Of a stretch of 64,000 nt of DNA, positions 27,524 through 35,966 are shown piece after piece. Position 1 is the stretch's first letter; every line of letters starts with the position of its first letter. The notes beneath the pieces were generated by a model. The model did no database searches. It was not told the origin of the DNA and saw nothing but the letters and a program-made list of their open reading frames with translations. The DNA is from Algoriphagus locisalis (GTDB taxonomy: Bacteria; Bacteroidota; Bacteroidia; Cytophagales; Cyclobacteriaceae), in NCBI RefSeq assembly GCF_900116615.1, contig NZ_FPBF01000001.1:186001-250000 (forward strand), in the 5' to 3' direction. A program made the position numbers and the translations under genes.

Positions 27524-29938
27524 ATGAAGTACATAGGTTTTTTAGTTGTTTTAGCGCTGACTGTAGCACTTGCCGTGGCTGTGTCCATGCCTTTTGGTGC
27601 CATTCCTCCCTTGGCTCCCTTACTTGATCCCTATCATGGGTTTTGGCAAAATTCATTTTCTGAAGATAAATTGGCAGAAGATGAATTGGAGCTGAATAAC
27701 CTAGGTGAACCTGTGAATGTCGTGTATGATGAACATCTCATCCCACATATTTTTGCCGCAAACGAGGCTGACTTATATAGAGCCCAAGGCTACATCACAG
27801 CTAAGCATAGATTATGGCAAATGGAGTTTCAGACTATGGCTGCCGCAGGTAGAATCTCCGAAATAGTAGGCCCATTAGCGATAGACCTTGATAGAATGAC
27901 CAGAAGAAAAGGGTTGGCATACGGTGCGGAAATTGGGATAAAATTCACCCAAGAAACCGATCCAGAGACCTATGCACTCTTAGAAGCTTATGCTGACGGA
28001 GTAAATCAGTACATCGATCAGTTGGACGACGCCCAATTACCGGTAGAGTATAAGATTCTGAATTACAGACCCGAACAATGGTCTGCTTTTAAGTCCATTC
28101 TACTGTTAAAGTACATGACCGATATGTTGGTCGGGGATCGGGATCTGGAATATTCCAATCTACGGAAAATCCTTGGTGATGCGATGCTGGATAAATTATA
28201 TCCGGAATATCCAATTGGAGTAGAACCTATCATTGAGCCTGGACATAAATGGGAGTTCAAGCCTTTAGAAGTCAGTCGGCCGGATAGTATTAATTACCCG
28301 AATGACCAGATCCTACTAGATCCTTTGCCCCAACCTGAAAAAGGAACAGGCTCTAACAACTGGGCGGTTTCTGGGGCTAAAACCAAAAGTGGCAATCCCA
28401 TTTTAGCCAATGATCCACATCTGAGTCTGAACCTGCCTTCACTCTGGTACTCCATGCAATTGACCACACCTAATCACTCTGTAAAAGGTGCTACTCTTCC
28501 GGGCGCGCTGGGAGTGATTTCTGGATTCAATGAAAATATTGCCTGGGGTGTGACCAATGCTACTAGAGATACACGCGATTGGTATAAGATTACTTTTCAG
28601 GATGAATCGAGAAAAGCCTATCGCTACGGTGACAAGTGGATGCAAAGCAGCATTCGAATTGAGGAGATAAAAGTAAAAGGGCAGGATGCTTTTTTAGATA
28701 CGGTGGTTTATACGCATTATGGGCCTGTAGTTTATGACAAGACCTTTAATTCAACTCGTCAAGACGTTAATTTCGCGTTGAAGTGGAATGTGCATGAGGG
28801 GTCAAATGAGCAAAGTACTTTCCTGAAATTGAACACAGGTAAGAACCACGATGACTATAATGCAGCGCTGGATAACTTCACTGCTCCTGCACAAAACTTT
28901 GTCTTTGCCTCCAAAAGTGGGGATATAGCCATGAGAATTCAGGGTAAATTTCCGCTGAAATGGAAGGGTCAGGGAAAATTCTTTATGGACGGAGCAGACC
29001 CAAGAATGGAATGGCAAGGGTATATCCCAAATGAGCATAATGCCAGCACATTAAATCCTTCACGTGGATTTGTGAGCTCTGCCAATCAGCATCCTACCGA
29101 CTCCACCTATCCCTATTATGTTTTTGATAATAGCTATGAGTTTTACAGAAACCGCAGACTGAACAACAAACTCACGGATATGAAAGATATAACTGTGGAG
29201 GACATGCAGGGGCTACAGTTTGATGATTACTACCTGCATGCTGCTGAGGCTTTACCGCAGATGTTGCAGTTGCTAGGTAGTGGGTTTGAAAATGACGCTA
29301 ATGCGAAAAAATATATTTCACTCTTGAAACAATGGGACTTTTATGCAGACCCAAATCAAAAGGCACCTACCTTGTTTTATGTCTGGTGGAGGGAAGCTTA
29401 CGGGCAAATCTGGAAGGAGTTGTCAGAGAATCTTGCTCCTGTTACTCTTCCCAATTACTATCAAACGGTTCTCTTTATGAAAAATGAACCCGAAGGGGAA
29501 ATCTTTGACCTAAAGAAAACTCCTGAGGTGGAGTCTGCTGCTACTCATGTTAAGGAGGGGTTCAAAGGAATGCTGGAAGTGATGAAAAATTGGGAAGCCG
29601 AAGAGGGAGATTTTTCTTGGGCTAATTACAAAAGAACCAAAGTCCAACACCTTGTTCCCCAGTTTGGGGCATTCTCTGTGGAGAATGTTTACACAGGCGG
29701 AGGTGCCGGTATTTTGAATGCGACAAGCGGAAGGTCTGGTGCAAGTTGGAGGATGGTGGTAGAATTGGGGCCTGAAATCAAAGCTTTTGGGATCTATCCT
29801 GGTGGACAGTCAGGTAATCCAGGGAGTAGATTTTATAGCAATTTCATTCCCGCCTGGGCTAATGGCGAATACCTGAATTTTGATCTGAGAAAAGCAGACC
29901 AACAAGAAGGTGTATTATTCACTACAATTTTAAACTAA
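27524..29938 (+). CDS. Penicillin acylase family protein (Ntn hydrolase)
   Basis: The product is about 804 residues from the ATG at 27524 (MKYIGFLVVLALTVALAVAV); a GTG at 27467 would add 19 residues and spoil the signal sequence. The layout is that of the precursor of penicillin G/acyl-homoserine-lactone acylases. A signal peptide and alpha chain come first, then a Gly-Ser cleavage point at Ser277 (EKGTGSNNWAVSG) that becomes the N-terminal nucleophile of the beta chain. Further conserved segments are NDPHLSLNLPSLWY, GVISGFNENIAWGVTNA and, near the C-terminus, PGGQSGNPGSRFYSNF. Likely substrates are N-acyl amides such as quorum-sensing lactones or antibiotics, unproven. It is exported to the periplasm. 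Confidence 0.93.
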   Translation: MKYIGFLVVLALTVALAVAVSMPFGAIPPLAPLLDPYHGFWQNSFSEDKLAEDELELNNLGEPVNVVYDEHLIPHIFAANEADLYRAQGYITAKHRLWQMEFQTMAAAGRISEIVGPLAIDLDRMTRRKGLAYGAEIGIKFTQETDPETYALLEAYADGVNQYIDQLDDAQLPVEYKILNYRPEQWSAFKSILLLKYMTDMLVGDRDLEYSNLRKILGDAMLDKLYPEYPIGVEPIIEPGHKWEFKPLEVSRPDSINYPNDQILLDPLPQPEKGTGSNNWAVSGAKTKSGNPILANDPHLSLNLPSLWYSMQLTTPNHSVKGATLPGALGVISGFNENIAWGVTNATRDTRDWYKITFQDESRKAYRYGDKWMQSSIRIEEIKVKGQDAFLDTVVYTHYGPVVYDKTFNSTRQDVNFALKWNVHEGSNEQSTFLKLNTGKNHDDYNAALDNFTAPAQNFVFASKSGDIAMRIQGKFPLKWKGQGKFFMDGADPRMEWQGYIPNEHNASTLNPSRGFVSSANQHPTDSTYPYYVFDNSYEFYRNRRLNNKLTDMKDITVEDMQGLQFDDYYLHAAEALPQMLQLLGSGFENDANAKKYISLLKQWDFYADPNQKAPTLFYVWWREAYGQIWKELSENLAPVTLPNYYQTVLFMKNEPEGEIFDLKKTPEVESAATHVKEGFKGMLEVMKNWEAEEGDFSWANYKRTKVQHLVPQFGAFSVENVYTGGGAGILNATSGRSGASWRMVVELGPEIKAFGIYPGGQSGNPGSRFYSNFIPAWANGEYLNFDLRKADQQEGVLFTTILN

Positions 29939-29943
29939 GGAGC

Positions 29944-30189
29944 ATGAAATCGAGCATGTCGAAGACCGTCACACACTGGGATGATTATAAGGTATGCGAG
30001 ATTCCATCCCGTATCCTTCGTCACGGGACAGGTTGTGGCCATTGAAATACAAATCATAAACATATGAAATCGAGCATGACTAAAAAGTCATACACTGCCA
30101 TGATTATTCACGTAGCGAGATTCCATCCCGTATCCTTCGTCACGGGACAGGTTGTGGCCATTGAAATACAAATCATAAACATATGAAAT
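29944..30189 (+). repeat. Tandem repeat of about 119-120 bp (two copies)
   Basis: Copy 1 starts at 29944 and copy 2 at 30064. The first 15 bases agree, the next about 37 differ, and the last 75 bp are identical (29996-30070 and 30115-30189). Each unit contains the palindrome TCCCGT-N10-ACGGGA, and each ends in the sequence that precedes and includes ATGAAAT, the start of the next gene at 30183. This suggests duplication of that gene's leader with an inserted dispersed element. Mini-ORFs are present: 33 residues at 29944-30045 and 40 residues at 30064-30186. Confidence 0.8.
30064..30186 (+). CDS. Possible 40-residue mini-ORF in repeat copy 2
   Basis: It reads MKSSMTKKSYTAMIIHVARF followed by a further 20 residues, and ends in TGA overlapping the ATG of the gene at 30183 (ATGA). 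Copy 1 carries a related but frame-altered reading of 33 residues. The frame may be chance inside a repeat; overlap with the next start would allow translational coupling. No known family. Confidence 0.2.
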   Translation: MKSSMTKKSYTAMIIHVARFHPVSFVTGQVVAIEIQIINI

Positions 30190-30554
30190 TTATATTATTT
30201 ACATTTCTCACAGCTTTACTTGTTATCGTATTTAATCCATTTCTGCCCTATTGGGGGGTAATGCTCATCGTAGCTGTTTTTGCAGCGCTAATTGGCAATA
30301 AAGGGGCAGGCGCTTTTTTCGCAGGAGGCTTAGGGATGGGCTTAGCCTGGCTAGGTCAGAGTATTTATATCAGTTCATTTTCGGGAAGTTCTTTACCTGA
30401 TAATATGGGAGAGTTGATGGGGTTTGGTTCTGGACTGCCTCTTCTTGCTTTGACTGGGATTCTTGGGTTTTTACTCGGTGCTTTTAGTGCTTGGACAGGA
30501 AGCTTGCTGCGTCAGCTCTTTAAAAGGAAGCCTGATAACATCTATGGCCATTAA
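30183..30554 (+). CDS. Small integral membrane protein of unknown function
   Basis: The 123-residue product is strongly hydrophobic, with about four membrane segments (MKFILFTFLTALLVIVFNPF; WGVMLIVAVFAALIG; FFAGGLGMGLAWLGQSIYI; LLALTGILGFLLGAF) and a basic tail RQLFKRKPDN. No family is recognised. It is directly preceded by the tandem repeat at 29944-30189, which includes its start codon. Confidence 0.7.
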   Translation: MKFILFTFLTALLVIVFNPFLPYWGVMLIVAVFAALIGNKGAGAFFAGGLGMGLAWLGQSIYISSFSGSSLPDNMGELMGFGSGLPLLALTGILGFLLGAFSAWTGSLLRQLFKRKPDNIYGH

Positions 30555-30631
30555 CAGCCATAATAAGTATTTAGTTAAATCTCCTAAATCTTCTTCGAAA
30601 AGCAGTATTTTATTTTTCCTATTCAATGCAA

Positions 30632-30650
30632 TGAGTACCTTTGTTACTCA
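30632..30650. promoter_or_regulatory. Dyad TGAGTA-N7-TACTCA, copy 1 (before the winged-helix regulator)
   Basis: The inverted repeat TGAGTA-CCTTTGT-TACTCA ends 18 bp before the ATG of the winged-helix gene at 30669. An identical 6-7-6 dyad with a different spacer is at 52780-52798, upstream of the second EPS operon. Conserved arms with variable spacer are what an operator for a dimeric regulator looks like. Confidence 0.5.
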
Positions 30651-30668
30651 CTATTGAGGTGAATTTTT

Positions 30669-31187
30669 ATGCTTGAATCCTTAATTACCTCAAAGACAAG
30701 ATTGAGGTTACTTGTTAAGTTTTTCGTTAACTCCAAAACACAAAGCCATTTGCGAGGATTGGCTGATGAGTTTGGTGAGTCAACTAATGCAATCCGTAAA
30801 GAATTGAATAATCTGACCCAAGCAGGGTTTCTGGTGAAAGAGTCAGATAAAAATAAGATCGCCTACAAGGCAAATGTAAAGCACCCATTTTTTTCTAACA
30901 TTCAGGAAATCATCCGTAAGTATCTGGGGCTGGATAAGTTGCTGGAGCAAATCCTTGAAAGAATGGGGGAAGTGAGTCAAGTAATCCTTGTAGGCGACCT
31001 GTCAAGGGGTATCGATTCGGGGAAAATTGACGTAGTGGTCACTGGTGACAACTTGAATGAAGACTACATTTTGAATCTATCCAGCAGGATAGAAGAACTG
31101 ATAGATCGAAAAGTGGTATTGACATTGCTAGCTGAGAGGATGCTGTCCACTGGGCTGGTTTTGTTTGATAAGGAAGTAGGGGCTTAA
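30669..31187 (+). CDS. Winged-helix transcriptional regulator with a nucleotidyltransferase-like tail
   Basis: The 172-residue protein has an N-terminal winged helix-turn-helix (RGLADEFGESTNAIRKELNN then LTQAGFLVKESDKNKIAY, residues 28-68), ArsR/MarR-like. The C-terminal half (QVILVGDLSRGIDSGKIDVV) resembles a degenerate MNT-type nucleotidyltransferase fold. Similar proteins often sit at the head of Bacteroidota polysaccharide clusters, as here. It is a likely regulator of the EPS operon that starts 25-150 bp downstream. A dyad just before its start codon suggests it controls itself. Confidence 0.78.
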   Translation: MLESLITSKTRLRLLVKFFVNSKTQSHLRGLADEFGESTNAIRKELNNLTQAGFLVKESDKNKIAYKANVKHPFFSNIQEIIRKYLGLDKLLEQILERMGEVSQVILVGDLSRGIDSGKIDVVVTGDNLNEDYILNLSSRIEELIDRKVVLTLLAERMLSTGLVLFDKEVGA

Positions 31188-31211
31188 GCAGTCCTGGAGA
31201 AAATAGCGTAA

Positions 31212-31257
31212 TCCTGACTAGGCACTTTTGTGACTGAAAGGGCGAAGCTTTGTATAA
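31212..31257 (+). promoter_or_regulatory. Shared EPS leader/promoter element, copy 1
   Basis: The element has the form TC-TGACTA...TTTTG-GACTGA-AGGGCGAAGCT-TTGTATAA and is matched closely at 52885-52931 before the second EPS operon. A TTTTG tract (31226-31230) about 20-22 bp before GTATAA resembles the -33 / -7 boxes of Bacteroidota promoters. It contains GGGCGAAGCT, which loosely recalls the ops/JUMPstart core of EPS operons. Exact role is inferred. Confidence 0.55.
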
Positions 31258-31337
31258 TTGCAAAACAATCGATTAAAAATCAGAAATTAGCAATTGATTT
31301 AGTAGTAAAAATTAAGTCAGAAACGAAAAAAGCTGAA

Positions 31338-33959
31338 TTGAAAAAATATACTTGGTTGAAGAAGTTTAAAAATTACCTGTCTTTGGTGATTTTTTTAGTG
31401 GTAGCATTTGCTGCCCAAAGTCAGAGTCTATCCGATATCCAAAATCTCAAAGTGGATAATCTCTCGGATGCTCAAATAGAGCAATTGATAAAGCGGGCAG
31501 AATCCAATGGCCTGACCACTAATCAGCTGACCGCTTTGGCAAGAGAAAGAGGTATGCCAGCATTAGAAGCTGTCAAGCTGAGCAAGCGAATCAGCGAATT
31601 GCAAATGTCTGTTAATTCTCAGGGTGATGGACAAAATGTGTCTGAAGGAAGATCCATAAATGGGTTTCAGGAAGTGGACATGTTTGATTCCATACGCAGG
31701 TCTGACCCGTATTATGACCTGACTACTAAGCAGAAGAAAATATTTGGATACAAATTATTTCATAACCGGGATCTTGATTTCAGTCCCAGCCTGAATATTC
31801 CTACCCCTCAGTCTTATGTGATCGGTTCCGGTGACCAATTGCTACTCGATGTGTATGGCGCTTCCCAGCAATCTTACGACCTGAATGTCTCTCCGGAAGG
31901 AAGAGTATTTGTTCCCAATGTAGGTCCTATACAAGTCGGTGGATCTTCTATAGCTGCAGCTACTTCCCGGATCCGATCAGCTTTAGGAAGAATATATTCC
32001 GGTCTTAACGGTTCCAATCCCAATACTTTTATTCAGCTAAGACTGGGTAATATTAGGTCTATCAAAGTTTCTATGGTAGGGGAGTTGACAAAGCCAGGTA
32101 CATATACGCTACCTTCATTTGCTACGGTGTTTAACGGGCTTTACGCTGCAGGAGGACCGAATGAAAATGGAGCGTTCAGAAAAATCCAAGTCTATCGGGA
32201 TAGTAAATTGGTAGCGACAGTAGATATATATGAATTCCTTTCACGGGGAGAGCAAAGTTCTAATATTACCCTTCAGGATAACGATGTGGTGATCGTGCCT
32301 CCCGTAAAAACACGTGTGGAAATTATCGGGCCAGTACGTAGAGAGGGGCTTTTTGAAGTGAAGCCAGAGGAGTCATTGAAGGATTTGTATCTATACACAG
32401 GTGGATTCACAAGTCAAGCTTACACAGATAGAGTGACTGTAAGAAGAATTGAAAATAGCCAACGCAAAGTAGTAGATGTCCCATCATCCGAGTTTGATTC
32501 ATTTACATTAAGAGATGGGGATGAAATATTGATAGGAGAGGCACTGGAAAGATTCTCAAATAGAGTACAGGTGACAGGCTCTGTCATCCGGCCAGGGGAA
32601 TATTCCTTGGATGAGGAAGGGCTAACTGTCAAAGGATTAATCGAGAAAGCACAGGGATTGAAGCCTGAGGCTTTCTCCATTAGAGCTACCTTATACAGAA
32701 CTAGCACAGATCTGACCTTGGCAGCTGAGACGCTAGATTTAAAGGGTATTTTAAATGGTACAGTGCCAGATGTCCCTTTGCAAAATGAAGACCTTTTGTT
32801 TATTCCAAGCCGATATGATATTAAGGAAGAATATTATGTGAAAATATCTGGTGAAATTAATTATCCTGGGACATACCCCTTTGCATCAGATATGACAGTG
32901 GGAGATCTGATTTTAAGATCCGGAGGAATGTTAGAATCAGCGACCAATTCTCAAATTGAAATTGCCAGACGAGTAAGAGATGCTACATCTGGTAAAATAG
33001 CTGAAATTAAAACCCTTTCCATAGATCCGAATCTGGAACTGACCGCTGAGGAGAAAAATCAGCCTCTCCAGCCATTTGATCATGTTTTTATTCGTAGGAG
33101 CCCGGGCTACGAAAGAGAGCAGCTGGTGACTATCCAAGGAGAAGTGATGTATCCAGGAGAATTTGCCATAGCTGGTGCAAATGAAAGAATCTCGGATGTA
33201 ATCAAAAGAGCAGGCGGTATCAATCAATTTGCGTATCCCAAGGGAGCAAGTTTGATCAGAAGAACTGTTTATTTCAAGGGGCCTACAGAAGATGAATTAA
33301 GAGAAAAAACGTTACTTGATATTTTTGCGAATTTGGATCCTGAAACAACTCGGGAAGGGAATGCAGCTGAGGAGCTTCTCTTTGAGAGAATAGATAAGAA
33401 AATAGCTCAGAATGAATTAGAGGAATTGAAATTACAGCAAGAAGAACAACAGCGTAATCTTTTTTCAATTTCTCCTGGTATTGATACTTTAAGGCAAGAT
33501 TCATTGCTCATTTCAATGCGAATGAAAGAGCAGGATTTTGTGGGAATTGATCTGCAGTACATTTTGGAGCATCCAGGCTCTGAGGAGGATTTAATCTTGC
33601 TTGAGGGAGATATTATTCAAATTCCAAAAGAACTTCAAACAGTAAGAATGGTAGGGGAGGTTTTATTGCCTACTACAACCAGATTTATTGAAGGAAATAA
33701 CCTTAAAAAATATATTTCTAAGGCAGGTGGCTTTACTGAAGATTCAAGAAGAACCAAAACCTATGTGGTATATGCCAATGGCGATGCGCAGAGTACTCGT
33801 AGCTTTTTGGGGATCAAATCATATCCTAAAATTGAACCGGGAGCAGAAATTGTAGTCCCTAGAAAACCTGCAAGGCAAAGGCTTAACGCTGCCGGATGGA
33901 TTGGTCTTGCCTCGAGTTTGGCCACATTGGGAATTCTTATAGAGCGTTTACTTCCATAA
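31338..33959 (+). CDS. SLBB-domain polysaccharide export protein (large Wza-like)
   Basis: Start is TTG at 31338 (MKKYTWLKKFKNYLSLVIFL) or TTG at 31356; the frame extends back to GTG at 31230, but that lies inside the shared leader element. It yields about 873 residues with a signal peptide cleaved near AAQSQS. A polysaccharide export domain (IGSGDQLLLDVYG to VGPIQVGG) is followed by about six SLBB-like repeats, each with a 'G-x-x-x-x-P-G-x-Y' pattern (VGELTKPGTYTLP, TGSVIRPGEYSLD, SGEINYPGTYPFA, QGEVMYPGEFAI). A C-terminal hydrophobic helix (GWIGLASSLATLGILIERLL) ends it. Likely role: outer-membrane or envelope channel for EPS export. First gene of EPS operon 1. Confidence 0.88.
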   Translation: MKKYTWLKKFKNYLSLVIFLVVAFAAQSQSLSDIQNLKVDNLSDAQIEQLIKRAESNGLTTNQLTALARERGMPALEAVKLSKRISELQMSVNSQGDGQNVSEGRSINGFQEVDMFDSIRRSDPYYDLTTKQKKIFGYKLFHNRDLDFSPSLNIPTPQSYVIGSGDQLLLDVYGASQQSYDLNVSPEGRVFVPNVGPIQVGGSSIAAATSRIRSALGRIYSGLNGSNPNTFIQLRLGNIRSIKVSMVGELTKPGTYTLPSFATVFNGLYAAGGPNENGAFRKIQVYRDSKLVATVDIYEFLSRGEQSSNITLQDNDVVIVPPVKTRVEIIGPVRREGLFEVKPEESLKDLYLYTGGFTSQAYTDRVTVRRIENSQRKVVDVPSSEFDSFTLRDGDEILIGEALERFSNRVQVTGSVIRPGEYSLDEEGLTVKGLIEKAQGLKPEAFSIRATLYRTSTDLTLAAETLDLKGILNGTVPDVPLQNEDLLFIPSRYDIKEEYYVKISGEINYPGTYPFASDMTVGDLILRSGGMLESATNSQIEIARRVRDATSGKIAEIKTLSIDPNLELTAEEKNQPLQPFDHVFIRRSPGYEREQLVTIQGEVMYPGEFAIAGANERISDVIKRAGGINQFAYPKGASLIRRTVYFKGPTEDELREKTLLDIFANLDPETTREGNAAEELLFERIDKKIAQNELEELKLQQEEQQRNLFSISPGIDTLRQDSLLISMRMKEQDFVGIDLQYILEHPGSEEDLILLEGDIIQIPKELQTVRMVGEVLLPTTTRFIEGNNLKKYISKAGGFTEDSRRTKTYVVYANGDAQSTRSFLGIKSYPKIEPGAEIVVPRKPARQRLNAAGWIGLASSLATLGILIERLLP

Positions 33960-33978
33960 TTAAACAAATCATTATTTC

Positions 33979-35298
33979 ATGAAAATTGCAGTAGTAGGTA
34001 CCGGTTATGTGGGCTTGGTATCAGGAGCATGTTTTGCTGACGTAGGAATCGAAGTCACATGTGTGGACATCGATCAGAAAAAAATAGACAATCTTAAGGA
34101 AGGCATTATGCCTATTTATGAGCCAGGCCTGGAAGAGGTAGTTGTCAGAAATTTCAAAAGTGGAAGACTTAAATTCAGTACAGATCTGGGTGAAGCTATA
34201 CAGGGTGCATCGGTAGCTTTTATTGCGGTAGGAACACCTCCGGGTGAGGATGGGTCTGCTGACCTGAAGTACGTGCTGGCTGTAGCTGATGAAATCGGTG
34301 CAAAAATGACCGATTACATTGTAGTGGCTACCAAAAGTACGGTACCGGTTACCACTGGCGAGAAGGTACGGGGAGCGATCAAAGGTGCATTGAGCAGAAG
34401 AGATTCTGATCTGCCCTTTGCTGTAGCATCCAATCCTGAGTTCCTGAAAGAAGGAGCTGCAGTGGAAGATTTCCTGAAGCCGGACAGAATAGTGATAGGG
34501 GTGGATGATGAGCGGGCAGAGGAGATCATGAAGCGCCTGTATAAGCCATTCCAACTCAGTGGAGAGCGAATCATCTACATGGATATTCCATCCGCTGAAA
34601 TGACCAAGTATGCTGCGAATGCAATGCTGGCTACCAAAATTTCATTTATGAATGACGTGGCAAACCTATGCGAACTCGTAGGAGCTGATGCCAACATGGT
34701 GAGAAAAGGTATAGGTTCCGATCCAAGGATTGGGAATAAGTTTATTTATCCAGGAGTTGGTTATGGAGGATCATGCTTTCCAAAGGATGTGAAAGCAATC
34801 ATTAAAACAGCTAAGCAATATGGTTATGACCTGAGAGTTCTTCAGGCTGTGGAGGATGTGAATGACGATCAGAAATATGTGCTTTCTAAGAAAGTGAAAG
34901 CTCACTTCGGTGAGGATTTATCAGGGATGACTTTTGCTATGTGGGGCTTGAGCTTCAAGCCTAACACCGACGATATGCGTGAAGCTCCTGCAGGAGTGAT
35001 CATTGACGAACTTCGAGCAGCAGGAGCTAAGGTGAAAGCCTATGATCCTGTGGCTATGGAAGAAGCGAAAGAACACTACATTTTCGACAAAGTCACCTAT
35101 TGCAACGATGCCTATGATGCTTTGGTGGATGCAGATGCTCTTCTGCTTGTAACTGAATGGTCAGAATTCAGAATTCCAAGCTGGGATGTAGTAGGAAAGC
35201 TATTGAAAAACAAGGTGATTTTCGATGGAAGGAATATCTACGACAAGAAGTATCTGAAAACCTTAGGTTTTGAATCTTACGGAATAGGATCTAAGTAA
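33979..35298 (+). CDS. ugd: UDP-glucose 6-dehydrogenase
   Basis: It oxidises UDP-glucose to UDP-glucuronate with NAD+, supplying an acidic sugar. The 439-residue protein has an N-terminal Rossmann motif GTGYVGLVSGACFAD and catalytic Cys266 in GYGGSCFPKDV. Other conserved parts are TVPVTTGEKV, NPEFLKEGAAVEDF and the C-terminal GLSFKPNTDDMREAP. It lies 19 bp after the SLBB gene, in the same operon; a possible weak terminator follows at 35307-35335. Confidence 0.95.
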   Translation: MKIAVVGTGYVGLVSGACFADVGIEVTCVDIDQKKIDNLKEGIMPIYEPGLEEVVVRNFKSGRLKFSTDLGEAIQGASVAFIAVGTPPGEDGSADLKYVLAVADEIGAKMTDYIVVATKSTVPVTTGEKVRGAIKGALSRRDSDLPFAVASNPEFLKEGAAVEDFLKPDRIVIGVDDERAEEIMKRLYKPFQLSGERIIYMDIPSAEMTKYAANAMLATKISFMNDVANLCELVGADANMVRKGIGSDPRIGNKFIYPGVGYGGSCFPKDVKAIIKTAKQYGYDLRVLQAVEDVNDDQKYVLSKKVKAHFGEDLSGMTFAMWGLSFKPNTDDMREAPAGVIIDELRAAGAKVKAYDPVAMEEAKEHYIFDKVTYCNDAYDALVDADALLLVTEWSEFRIPSWDVVGKLLKNKVIFDGRNIYDKKYLKTLGFESYGIGSK

Positions 35299-35306
35299 AA
35301 TCTACT

Positions 35307-35335
35307 GCCCTTGGGTTTCGCTCAAGGGCTTTGTT
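35307..35335 (+). terminator. Weak intrinsic terminator or attenuator inside EPS operon 1
   Basis: The stem GCCCTTG / CAAGGGC (7 bp, loop 9 nt) is followed by a T-rich but broken tail (TTTGTTG). It separates ugd from the next gene by 59 bp, so it may reduce but not stop transcription. Confidence 0.45.
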
Positions 35336-35357
35336 GTGTTTTGAGCAATAGATAATA

Positions 35358-35966
35358 ATGATAATTGCAGGGGCTGGAGGTCATAGTTTGGAGGTACGTC
35401 AGGTACTAATTGATCAAGGGTTTGCTCCAAAAGAACTACTCTTTTTTGACGAAGATCAGGTTAAACTTGAAAGGGAGGAACTAAAAGGGATTACGATCTT
35501 TGCTTTGTCAGAAATTCAAACGTGTTTTGAAAATGATCCTCGTTTTGTGTTAGGAGTCGGCAAGCCTAGTTATAGAGAGAAGTTATTTAACCTACTGACA
35601 AGCCTCGGTGGTGCCCTTTTTGGCATTGGCGATGCCTCATCTTCACCATTGCATAATTCAAATCCTGTTTTTGACGCTATGCCGTATAGCTTCATCGGTC
35701 CTCAGACGAAAATTGGCCTAGGAGTACTAGTAAATACTAGAGCCCATATTCATCATGAATGTGTACTAGGGGATTTTAGTGAGATTGGCCCAAGTGCAAT
35801 GCTTTTGGGGTCTTCTAAGATTGGATCTAAATGTAGAATAGGAGCTGGGGCGATTATCTTGCCAGGAGTTGAAGTGGGGGATGAGGTGGTAGTAGGTGCT
35901 GGAGCTGTGGTGACTAAAAATATCCTAGGAAATGGTAGAGTAGTAAAAGGAATTCCTGCTAAATGA
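35358..35966 (+). CDS. NeuD/PglD-like sugar O/N-acyltransferase
   Basis: The 202-residue protein starts with a Rossmann-like domain for the nucleotide sugar (IIAGAGGHSLEVRQVLIDQG) and continues as a left-handed beta-helix made of hexapeptide repeats (IGPSAMLLGSSKIGSKCRIG). The catalytic His is in ARAHIHHECVLG-type sequence (residues about 134-137). Family members acetylate amino sugars or sialic acids. It overlaps the following flippase by 4 bp (ATGA). Together with the DegT aminotransferase encoded two genes on, it could make an N-acetylated amino-deoxy sugar. Confidence 0.9.
   Translation: MIIAGAGGHSLEVRQVLIDQGFAPKELLFFDEDQVKLEREELKGITIFALSEIQTCFENDPRFVLGVGKPSYREKLFNLLTSLGGALFGIGDASSSPLHNSNPVFDAMPYSFIGPQTKIGLGVLVNTRAHIHHECVLGDFSEIGPSAMLLGSSKIGSKCRIGAGAIILPGVEVGDEVVVGAGAVVTKNILGNGRVVKGIPAK

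Noticed and set aside
29944..30189. Possible CRISPR array
   Set aside because: There are only two copies, the repeated part is 75 bp and contiguous with the divergent part, and no cas genes are near.
31230..31337. GTG start of the SLBB export gene at 31230
   Set aside because: The extension would place coding sequence inside the leader element shared with 52885-52931 and put a long charged stretch before the signal peptide.
34021..34554. Minus-strand open frame of 177 residues inside ugd
   Set aside because: It lies wholly within the well-conserved UDP-glucose dehydrogenase gene in another frame and has a Cys/His/Ser-rich composition typical of antisense shadows.
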